Of a stretch of 11,884 nucleotides of DNA, positions 5,665 to 11,884 are shown piece after piece. The stretch's first letter is position 1; each line of letters opens with the position of its first letter. The position numbers and the translations under genes are program-made. The notes beneath the pieces were generated by a model, which saw only the letters and a program-made list of their open reading frames with translations, was not told the origin of the DNA and ran no database searches. This DNA is from CAYYTU01 sp964474655 (lineage in GTDB: Bacteria; Chloroflexota; Anaerolineae; B4-G1): assembly GCA_964474655.1 (NCBI GenBank), contig CAYYTU010000078.1:1-11884 (forward strand). The letters are read 5' to 3'.

Positions 5665-8600
5665 TCATTGCAGCGTGCTATCCAGCAGGCGCTGGAGCAC
5701 CTGGTCCATCCGATCAAACCAGTACGGTTTGTATCCGGTCGCCAATTGGTTCCTATCCTCAGTATGCAAGAAGGTGAACACCCTAACGTTCAGATTCTCA
5801 TGACTGATAACCCTGCAAGCGCCATTTTCATCCTCAAAGAGTCGTCGGTAGCCATCGATCTTGTGCTCATAGTCCGTATGGGTTGTGCCCTTGGGGTCGA
5901 TGAACACGATGTAGTAATCCGTGCCTTTCCGCAACCAGAAGATGAAGTCGGGCTTGAAGTCCCGGATGCGGTTGGCCGAAGGATCGTAGTAGGGCAGGGC
6001 TATCTCGTCCAGGTGCTCGTCCAGCTTGCTGAAGAGCCACCAATCGAAGTTCCTGAAGAGGCTATCGTCTTCCCGCGCGTAGCCATTCAAGTCATTGACA
6101 AACTTGACCTCGCTCTCCACCTGGATGACGTGCTTGATGTAATCGACGCGAGCACTGTCCGCCAGGATGGTGGGGACGTAGTAATGTTGGGCGATGTACT
6201 CAATCTTGATCCGCTGACCATCGTGCTCAAAGGTCGCGGTTTTGGCTGAACTGACTTGCTCGTTCCGGCGCGAGTATTCCTCAAACGATATTTGCCCGTA
6301 TTGAGCTTCCAGGCGCTCCTGGAGCACCGGGTATTGCTTCACCTCACTGATCTTCTGTCGCAGACCATAGATGTCCCGCAGCGAGACCTTGATGCGCCGG
6401 AAGTGCCGAATCTCCTCATCCAGATCCTTCAAGCGCTCGAACTCCCTGGGCACGACGCCGAAGTAATCACCCGCGCGTCGCACGAGCAGGCCCAGGTGCC
6501 CCACGGGCTGGCCCCTGGTGTTGTAATAGTCATCGGGATGCTGGAAGCTGCGCCGCAGCCAGCCGATTCTCCGCGGATTGAGGCCGTGTCTGGCCAGAAG
6601 CACCCGATCGTCAACGGCGTTGACATAAGCCTCCAGCAAGTCCCGCTCCTCTTCCGTCGTCTCGAACTTGCTCAGCTTGTCACCCTTCGCTTCAGCCAGC
6701 AGATGATCGGCCACCTTGAAAACGGGGATCAACAGTCGATGATCCGCTATTTCGTCGTCGTTGCGCTCCAGGCTCAGCGTGTGCGTGACCGCCTTCCGCT
6801 CCACCCGATCGAGCTGCTCGATGACGAACTGGAGCGCGCTCCGGTTGGTGCCGAAGATGAAGAGCGTCTCGATGGGCAAGGCCCGGAGATCACCCAGCCC
6901 CTGGATCTGCTCTATGGTCTCTGGTGGCACATCGCCGGCGTTGGCCAGCCAGCGCAGGCGTCGCCGGGCGTTGGCCAGCGGCTCGATGCGCACGCCGCGC
7001 CCCACCGATTGCAGGATAAACTTCCGCGCCTCGGTGCCCATCCCGATGTTGACGAAGCACATCACATTGGGCCGGTTCGAGTCCCAGCCCTCGTAGAACG
7101 TGCGCGAGCCCATCAGGACGTTAAGGTCCGAATCATCCTCGTCCAACCGCTCGAAGTACCCCTCATCCTCGAAGCTCTCGTTGATGTCGTAGCCGACCAA
7201 CTCCCCCTTCAGCCAATCGGAGATATCGCCGATCTTGATCAGCGCGAAGGGTCGATCAGCGGTCTTGAGCTTGAAGGCCACCTCCTGGCGATTGGAAGGT
7301 CGCCTCAGCACCTCGATATCGCCCGCGCTACGCCCGTTGAAGACCAGTTCGCGCACGTCGTCCAGCGTGAGCGCGTCGAATCGCTCACGGGACACGTGAA
7401 CGGACTGCTCCTCGTACACAAATTCGGGGCGTTGTGATAGCTCGTCCCAGAGTTCATCCTTCGCCGCTTGCCAGATTTCTGAGGGCACCTCGCCCTTGCC
7501 GATCCTGGCCAGCTCGCGGAAGAAGAGCTTCACATCCGCTTCCTCGGTGTTGACCGTGTGCCCCAGCATCACCAGCAGCGGCTTGTGGTATCGGAGATCG
7601 AGACTTCCGAAGTCGTGCGAATCCGCGATTCGACTGAGACTTCGGAAGTCTTTCCGGAAGTCGTGCGCGTAAGCCAACATCAACAGGGCCTTGAGCACCA
7701 CCTTCTGCTTCTCTCGGTCGGAGTAGTCCTCACCCTCGCGGAAGCCCCGAATCTCTTGCTCCATCACGGCGATGTGCTTGCCGTACCCGGCACGGATGAA
7801 CTCGGCCAGGTTGAAGTTCTTGACCGTGGTGATCACGTCGCGCTCGTCGGTGAAGGTGGCCGAGAAGTTGAACAGGAACCCGTCGCGGGAGAGGATGGAG
7901 TAGATGTGCTGGCGCTTCGATTCGTCGCGGTCGCCCTTGTGGGCCTCGTCGAGCAGCACGTACCACTTGCCGTCGTTCTCGTAATCCCGAAAGTCGAGGA
8001 TCTTCTGCCCGGCCTCGTCGCTCAAGTTATCGGAGCGGTAGTAGAAGACCGGCAGTTCACCGGGGAGCGGGCGCGGGCCGCGCTTGATCTGCTCGTAGTT
8101 CTTGAGCGAATGAAGACGGATGGAGAGATCGGCATGTCCGGCGTTGAAGGCCTGCACCTCGGCCTTGAGCTGCTCGATCAGGTCATCGCGGTAGGTCAGC
8201 ACCAGGATGTCGTAGGGCGGTATCTCCTCAAGTTCGATCAGTTGGTCCAGTATCTCGATCAGCTTGATCAGGACCAGCGTCTTGCCGCTGCCCGTAGCCA
8301 TCCAGAAGCACATGCGGTTGATGAAGTCCTGGTAGTCGAAGTAGTAGCGCTTGTTGACCTGAAGCATCTCCTCCCGCGCCGGTTGGTAGTAGTCCTCCAG
8401 CAGGGCGATCAGATCGCGGTTGGTGATAGTGTGGTTCTTGAGCACGATTTGCATATCGTCGGGATCCAGCCCGTTGCGCTTGTACCAGTTGAGGAACTCG
8501 ACCTTGCGCCCCGTGGCGCTGGCGCGGGCCTCGCCGGGCCGATAATCGTGCCACTTGTTGTAGTACCACTGCAGGGCCTTGAGCGCGTTCCGCAGCGCAT

Positions 8601-8724
8601 CCTGCTGATGGCCCCAGAGCCGCTTATCGCGGGAGAACGCCTCCAGATCGAAGCTGTTCCACGTCGGCGGGAGATCATCAAACGAGATCGGCTCCACCAT
8701 CTCTTGAAGCAATTCTTGCACCAT
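5665..8724 (-). CDS. res: Type III restriction enzyme Res subunit (SF2 helicase-nuclease)
   Basis: The 1019-residue protein is the ATP-driven cutting subunit of a Type III RM system; it works with Mod, which recognises DNA. Helicase motifs run in order: Q motif LWGHQQDAL (about 37-44), Walker A ATGSGKT (143-149), motif II LLDEAH (257-262), motif III SAT (288-290), motif V EGWD (545-548) and motif VI QSVGRGVR (572-579). The C-terminal nuclease has P925-D926 and D943-P-K945, a PD-(D/E)xK site with Asp in the second acidic position. Length is close to that of EcoP15I Res. The ATG at 8724 has a perfect GGAGGTGA (8731-8738) 6 nt away. It starts 25 nt after hepn. Residues 359-375 come from an inserted palindromic repeat between motifs III and V. 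Call based on motifs and on the mod partner in the same operon. Confidence 0.92.
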   Translation of the reverse strand: MVQELLQEMVEPISFDDLPPTWNSFDLEAFSRDKRLWGHQQDALRNALKALQWYYNKWHDYRPGEARASATGRKVEFLNWYKRNGLDPDDMQIVLKNHTITNRDLIALLEDYYQPAREEMLQVNKRYYFDYQDFINRMCFWMATGSGKTLVLIKLIEILDQLIELEEIPPYDILVLTYRDDLIEQLKAEVQAFNAGHADLSIRLHSLKNYEQIKRGPRPLPGELPVFYYRSDNLSDEAGQKILDFRDYENDGKWYVLLDEAHKGDRDESKRQHIYSILSRDGFLFNFSATFTDERDVITTVKNFNLAEFIRAGYGKHIAVMEQEIRGFREGEDYSDREKQKVVLKALLMLAYAHDFRKDFRSLSRIADSHDFGSLDLRYHKPLLVMLGHTVNTEEADVKLFFRELARIGKGEVPSEIWQAAKDELWDELSQRPEFVYEEQSVHVSRERFDALTLDDVRELVFNGRSAGDIEVLRRPSNRQEVAFKLKTADRPFALIKIGDISDWLKGELVGYDINESFEDEGYFERLDEDDSDLNVLMGSRTFYEGWDSNRPNVMCFVNIGMGTEARKFILQSVGRGVRIEPLANARRRLRWLANAGDVPPETIEQIQGLGDLRALPIETLFIFGTNRSALQFVIEQLDRVERKAVTHTLSLERNDDEIADHRLLIPVFKVADHLLAEAKGDKLSKFETTEEERDLLEAYVNAVDDRVLLARHGLNPRRIGWLRRSFQHPDDYYNTRGQPVGHLGLLVRRAGDYFGVVPREFERLKDLDEEIRHFRRIKVSLRDIYGLRQKISEVKQYPVLQERLEAQYGQISFEEYSRRNEQVSSAKTATFEHDGQRIKIEYIAQHYYVPTILADSARVDYIKHVIQVESEVKFVNDLNGYAREDDSLFRNFDWWLFSKLDEHLDEIALPYYDPSANRIRDFKPDFIFWLRKGTDYYIVFIDPKGTTHTDYEHKIDGYRRLFEDENGACRVISHENLNVRVFTFLHTEDRNQLATGYKPYWFDRMDQVLQRLLDSTLQ
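7601..7651. repeat. 51-bp intragenic palindromic element inside res
   Basis: The element starts with AGACTTCCGAAGTC (7601-7614) and ends with AGACTTCGGAAGTCT (7637-7651), the same palindrome as in the res-IIG gap. The centre carries GAATC-CGC-GATTC (7619-7631), so the whole can fold as one long hairpin or as three small ones. It is 17 codons long and in frame, encoding DFRSLSRIADSHDFGSL. A further partial copy, CCGGAAGTCGTGCG, follows at about 7654-7667, echoing the sequence at 7608-7619. The flanks read HDFRK and DLRYHKPLLVML, the latter a normal Res segment. Confidence 0.7.
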
Positions 8725-8749
8725 ATTGTCTCACCTCCCCAGGTGCCTG

Positions 8750-9148
8750 CTACCGCTCTTCCTCGTCGATCAATGTTTTGATAGCGCTCAAAAACTCCTC
8801 CGCCACGTTGATGGCCCGCTCGGCATCCCGCCGCGACACGTGGACCGTAGCGCCATAGTCCCCTACACCCCGCAACTCAAACAGCCAGTTCAAATTCTTG
8901 CCGTGTTTCTTATCCAATCTTCCTGTCTTGACAAACTCTTGGTGGATGAAAGCGATAACGCCGCTATGCTTGCTGAACTCCAACTCCTCGCACAACAGCA
9001 CGGCCGTCGCTGCGTAGAACGCGGCATAGTAGGCCCGCGAGGCGACAAAGTCGTAATAGCCTCCCTCGTCCAAGTCCTTGGCTGCTTGAATGGATGCCCC
9101 CGCCCGTTCCAGGTTAGCCGCGATCTCATCTTCATACTTCCGCTGCAT
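8750..9148 (-). CDS. HEPN domain protein (UPF0332-like), toxin-type partner of MNT
   Basis: The product is 132 residues, all-helical in character. Key family features are SRAYYAAFYAATAVLL (37-52), SKHSGVIAFIHQEFVKTG (59-76) and LFELRGVGDYG (89-99), as in the UPF0332 branch of HEPN proteins. The frame is open further upstream, but the ATG at 9148 has AGGGGG (9155-9160) 6 nt away and begins at the usual family start (MQRKYEDEI). It begins 17 nt inside the mnt gene, so translation is likely coupled. In known HEPN-MNT modules the HEPN protein is an RNase toxin controlled by MNT, often by AMP transfer. The catalytic Rx4-6H motif is not clearly in place here: R77-LDKK-H82 fits the spacing but lies where this branch usually has no active site. 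Ribonuclease activity is therefore open. Confidence 0.8.
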   Translation of the reverse strand: MQRKYEDEIAANLERAGASIQAAKDLDEGGYYDFVASRAYYAAFYAATAVLLCEELEFSKHSGVIAFIHQEFVKTGRLDKKHGKNLNWLFELRGVGDYGATVHVSRRDAERAINVAEEFLSAIKTLIDEEER

Positions 9149-9464
9149 AGAATTCCCCCTCTCGCTTCGCGTTCCGATAGAGCTGCAGCGATCCCACCTG
9201 GAATTCGTCGACCGTCGCCGGCTTGGCAGAGATGAGCTGCTCGGTTTCGAGCTGTATCGGGTAGAGCAGATCGATGATGCGACGTAGTTCCTCGAAGTAA
9301 TCAAACGGGCCGCTCAACAGAACCAGCAAGTCGATATCGCTCTCCACGTCTCTCTGCTCGCGGGCGACCGAACCGTAGAGGACCAGTCCCTCAAATCGCG
9401 ATCCATAGTGGCGTTCAAGCCTATCCTTGCACTTCTGAACGGTATCATTCACCGTCATCGCCAT
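9132..9464 (-). CDS. MNT-type minimal nucleotidyltransferase (antitoxin-type partner of HEPN)
   Basis: This 110-residue protein carries the polymerase-beta-fold signature GSx10DxD exactly: G31-S32, ten residues, D43-I-D45 in GSVAREQRDVESDIDLLVLL. A third acidic residue is probably in QLETEQ (71-76). The length fits minimal nucleotidyltransferases that lack extra domains. ATG at 9464 has AAAGGGG just upstream and follows the mod stop by 24 nt; the stop TGA (9132-9134) lies inside the hepn gene. In studied pairs such as Shewanella HepT-MntA, MNT neutralises HEPN by attaching AMP. Here both catalytic Asp of the DxD are intact, so transfer activity is plausible. The unusual point is location: the pair separates mod from res. 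Confidence 0.85.
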   Translation of the reverse strand: MAMTVNDTVQKCKDRLERHYGSRFEGLVLYGSVAREQRDVESDIDLLVLLSGPFDYFEELRRIIDLLYPIQLETEQLISAKPATVDEFQVGSLQLYRNAKREGEFYAAEV

Positions 9465-9488
9465 GTCCCCTTTCTCGCTCTCAATGCC

Positions 9489-11884
9489 CTACCACCAGAT
9501 CAGCGGCTTGATCAACTCCCAATCCAGGTCCTGCAAGTCGATGCGCTCCCCGTCCTCGAACGCGACGTATTCCGGCGTGATACGCGCGATCCACTTGCCG
9601 CGCAGGTTGGCCAGCGTCTCGGCTAAGTCTATCGGACGGGAAACGTCCACGTCGTCATAGAGCGCGGAGAGATCGACCTCCACGCGGTTCTCGTCGGGGT
9701 CGAGCTCCAGCGCGTGCAGCATCTTCAGGTCGGGCAGGAAGACGTACTGCTGATACGGGTCCTGGTAGGGATTGTCGAAGGGCGCTACGTCCTCGGCGTA
9801 TTCGGCCTGGCGCAGCACCTCCTCGTATTGCTCCAGCGCGTAGTACTTGACGAAGTGGCTCATGCCCTGGCCATCCTCCTGGGCCACGCCGTCCTTCCAT
9901 TCGCTGGAGAAGGCCACTTTTTTGACCCGGGGCAGGAGCACGTCGTCGAAGTAATCGGCCATCTCCACCAGGATGTATCTGCGCCGCCCGCCAGCCTGTG
10001 CTGAGCTTGTCGAAGCATCCTCGCGGTTGAGGTTCATCACGGCGTGGGCCGTGGTGCCGGATCCAGCGAAGAAGTCCAAGATGATTGCTTCCTTCCGGTT
10101 CTTAGTTACAACCTCAACACTCTGATATACAGTGTGAACAGACTTGGGGAACTTAAACTCACTTGCCAGCATTTGGTTCAACAAGTTACTACCATAGACA
10201 CCAGCGTCGAACCTGCTTTCGGTCCATACTGTCTTAGGTACCGTGAGTTCCGACGAGACAAACAAATCAAACTCTCCCTCATTCTCCAATACCTGGATAC
10301 GATCTAAGTTATCATGAATCGTGTTCAGGCTAAAATTCCACCGGCGCTCAATCCCTTGTACGTCAATAGGCCATACCTCTACCTTACCACTTTCCAGATG
10401 GATATTTCTATCTTGAGGATGAAAATCATCATCTGGCACATCCCCTATACGCACAACCTCTCCATCTTTCACATAGATGGGATAAAACATCGTTGGACGA
10501 TCTTCTCGTCTAGAGTATTGTCCCCATCTTCTCATAGGTCGCGGGGCTTTATTTTCGCGTGTTGTCCGTGCGATTACAGATTCTCCGCTAGGAGTAAGAA
10601 ACAACGCATATTCGTGTGTCTGTGAGAAGTTATTTGTGATATTTCCCCTTGGATTATGAACTACTGTGATTGGCGTGACATCATATTCAGGAAATACTTC
10701 CTCGACCAACAATATCAGATTGGCAACTTCAATATCATCTATTGCAACTGTCAGCACACCCTCAGATTCCAAGAAATATTTGGCCAAGACGAGTCGATTA
10801 GACATCAAAGAAAGCCAAGTGGAATGTTTGAATTTATTGACATATAAAATCTCACTGCTGGGTGAATTGTAAGGCGGATCGATGTAAATACACTTCACTT
10901 GCTCCCGGAACCGAGGCCGCAACGTATTCAACGCCTGATAATTCTCGCTCTTGATCAGCCAGCCGTCCAGCGCCTCGTCCAGGTGCTCGAACAGCCCCAC
11001 GATGTCTAGCTCCAGGTCGGGCACGTGGCGCGTATCGAGTGGCAGGTACTGGTATCGCTCGTCCAACTGCTCGCCGAAGAGGTCACGCGCCCAGACATCA
11101 TCGAGCGTGAAGTCGTCGCTCACCATGCCCAGCTCGCGCCACTCGGCCACCTGGGCCGCCATCCCCTCGTGGGCCAGCACCCGCGTCAGCACGTCCCCAT
11201 CCCGCTCGGCGATGCGGTCCAGCGTGATCACATAGTGGCTATCCCGCACGAACTTGGGCTTGTTCCAGACCCGCACCAGCTCATCCTCAAACTGGGCGAT
11301 GAACTCGATGATCTTATAAGCCAGCTCCTTGAGCGACTGCAACTGCTTCAGCCGCCGTTGGATCCAGATGTTCTGGCCCTCGAAGAGATAGCGGTACATC
11401 CAGAGATCGAACTGCTCCTTGAGGAACTTCTCGGCGTCCTTGTTGATGAAATAATCGACCTCGCTCTGCTTCTCGAAGACGCGGAAGGCCCGCCGCAGCA
11501 GTTCCTCATCGACGCCCTCGTCCTCAGCGAGCAGGCCATCGTCCTGGGCTTGTCGCAGTTCACGCAGGATGTCGAGCATCTTGGTCTTGCTGCCATAGGA
11601 GGAATACTCGACCCGGAAGACGATGGATGGTGCATCATCTGCGCTGTCCTCCTCCACCCGTTCGAAGCGGTAGACCAGATCGCGCCGTTCGTTGGCCTGC
11701 TTGTGCTCCAGCTCGGAGACGTCGAAGTAAAACATATGCCCGTCAATCTCGACCTCCAGGCTCTTGAACAGCCGATCGGTCTTGACGTAGTAGAGCATGT
11801 GCGTCTTCCAGAAGAGGATCACGTCCCTGTCGTCGGTGTAGACCTGCTCGTAGACGCTCTGGGGGTAGCGCGTGCGCCGGAAGT
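9489..11884 (-). CDS. mod: Type III-like DNA adenine methyltransferase Mod, 5' end outside window
   Basis: The frame is open from the right edge, giving 797 residues without a start; a GTG at 11822 is internal or uncertain. The order of motifs is that of beta-class N6-adenine methyltransferases: DPPYN (catalytic motif IV, D codon at 10880) comes before DFFAGSGTTAHA (motif I, D codon at 10076). In Type III systems Mod also supplies DNA recognition to Res. The C-terminal part (SHFVKYYALEQYEEVLRQ to the WW end) looks complete. About 335 visible residues precede DPPYN, far more than in EcoP15I Mod, and have no motif I recognise; charged helices such as RRLKQLQSLKELAYKI are seen. The stretch between the two motifs is low in GC, and about 9 codons after motif I come from an inserted repeat. 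Downstream genes mnt, hepn and res follow closely. Confidence 0.9.
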   Translation of the reverse strand, partial: FRRTRYPQSVYEQVYTDDRDVILFWKTHMLYYVKTDRLFKSLEVEIDGHMFYFDVSELEHKQANERRDLVYRFERVEEDSADDAPSIVFRVEYSSYGSKTKMLDILRELRQAQDDGLLAEDEGVDEELLRRAFRVFEKQSEVDYFINKDAEKFLKEQFDLWMYRYLFEGQNIWIQRRLKQLQSLKELAYKIIEFIAQFEDELVRVWNKPKFVRDSHYVITLDRIAERDGDVLTRVLAHEGMAAQVAEWRELGMVSDDFTLDDVWARDLFGEQLDERYQYLPLDTRHVPDLELDIVGLFEHLDEALDGWLIKSENYQALNTLRPRFREQVKCIYIDPPYNSPSSEILYVNKFKHSTWLSLMSNRLVLAKYFLESEGVLTVAIDDIEVANLILLVEEVFPEYDVTPITVVHNPRGNITNNFSQTHEYALFLTPSGESVIARTTRENKAPRPMRRWGQYSRREDRPTMFYPIYVKDGEVVRIGDVPDDDFHPQDRNIHLESGKVEVWPIDVQGIERRWNFSLNTIHDNLDRIQVLENEGEFDLFVSSELTVPKTVWTESRFDAGVYGSNLLNQMLASEFKFPKSVHTVYQSVEVVTKNRKEAIILDFFAGSGTTAHAVMNLNREDASTSSAQAGGRRRYILVEMADYFDDVLLPRVKKVAFSSEWKDGVAQEDGQGMSHFVKYYALEQYEEVLRQAEYAEDVAPFDNPYQDPYQQYVFLPDLKMLHALELDPDENRVEVDLSALYDDVDVSRPIDLAETLANLRGKWIARITPEYVAFEDGERIDLQDLDWELIKPLIWW
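9993..10016. repeat. TTCGACAAGCTCAG-type interspersed repeat inside mod
   Basis: On the minus strand the sequence reads GCTTCGACAAGCTCAGCACA followed by GGCT; it begins with a small hairpin, GCTT-CGAC-AAGC. I recall this repeat as widespread in genomes of Chloroflexota and some other phyla. It adds ASTSSAQAG between NRED and GRRRYILVE, where Type III Mod proteins usually run on directly (NRED-GG-RRYILVE). The insert keeps the frame. Confidence 0.65.
10085..10865 (-). other. Low-GC block covering the Mod target-recognition region
   Basis: Hand counts on 60-base lines give 24/60 GC (10081-10140), 25/60 (10141-10200), 23/60 (10381-10440), 21/60 (10681-10740) and 26/60 (10741-10800), against 36/60 (9841-9900), 33/60 (10921-10980) and 38/60 (10981-11040) outside. 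The block is bounded by the codons for DFFAGSGTT on one side and DPPYN on the other. In beta-class methyltransferases the target-recognition domain lies between these motifs. The frame is intact throughout. Confidence 0.65.

Noticed and set aside
5551..6249. Plus-strand open frame that starts in the res-IIG gap
   Set aside because: Most of it is antisense to the Res C-terminus and its start has no ribosome site; no family features.
6256..8781. Plus-strand open frames of about 390-400 codons opposite res
   Set aside because: They mirror the Res coding sequence, are rich in Val/Leu/Gln/His as expected from antisense translation, and contain no motif.
8902..8919. R77-LDKK-H82 as the HEPN Rx4H RNase motif
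   Set aside because: The spacing fits, but in the UPF0332 branch this is a variable linker; I would not claim an active site from it.
9149..9304. Longer HEPN protein of 184 residues starting near 9304
   Set aside because: The extra residues overlap the mnt gene in another frame and are of low complexity (Ser/Arg); the ATG at 9148 has a good ribosome site and the usual HEPN start.
10044..10872. Several plus-strand open frames in the AT-rich part of mod
   Set aside because: They lie opposite an intact Mod reading frame with conserved motifs at both ends; they arise from the changed composition.

Overview
The window holds a defence island from a bacterium, and every gene I can support lies on the minus strand, so transcription runs from the right edge to the left. 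GC-rich genes, strong Shine-Dalgarno (SD) sequences, the RHH-HNH pair and, above all, the short interspersed repeats (a TTCGACAAGCTCAG-type repeat and palindromic AGACTTCSGAAGTCT units) remind me of Chloroflexota such as Anaerolineae or Caldilineae. That assignment is from recall and could be wrong.

Right half (11884 to 5665): a Type III-like restriction-modification (RM) operon. It starts with an incomplete mod methyltransferase gene that runs off the right edge. A minimal nucleotidyltransferase (MNT) gene and an overlapping HEPN gene follow, and then the res helicase-nuclease gene. Gaps are 24 and 25 nt, and mnt and hepn overlap by 17 nt, so a HEPN-MNT toxin-antitoxin-type pair sits inside the RM operon.

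Middle (5664 to 5369): a 296-nt gap. It contains a 98-bp element built of four consecutive inverted repeats; its outer units match palindromes that also occur inside res.

Left-centre (5368 to 1400): a single-chain Type IIG (Eco57I-like) enzyme that carries nuclease, methyltransferase and specificity region in 1322 residues.

Left (1314 to 1): a translationally coupled pair (a probable ribbon-helix-helix protein and an HNH nuclease), a broken pentapeptide-repeat remnant, a small Cys-rich protein, and the first 21 codons of a further gene.

The two methyltransferases share a mosaic pattern. In each, GC content drops sharply just after the catalytic (D/N)PPY motif and stays low over the region expected to hold the target-recognition domain (about 35-45% on sample lines against 55-73% in flanks). 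The simplest reading is exchange of specificity modules. Two genes of the Type III system also carry small in-frame palindromic repeats (17 codons in res, about 9 codons in mod). The most distinctive candidate system is the mod-mnt-hepn-res operon. No RNA genes, CRISPR arrays or transposase genes were seen.
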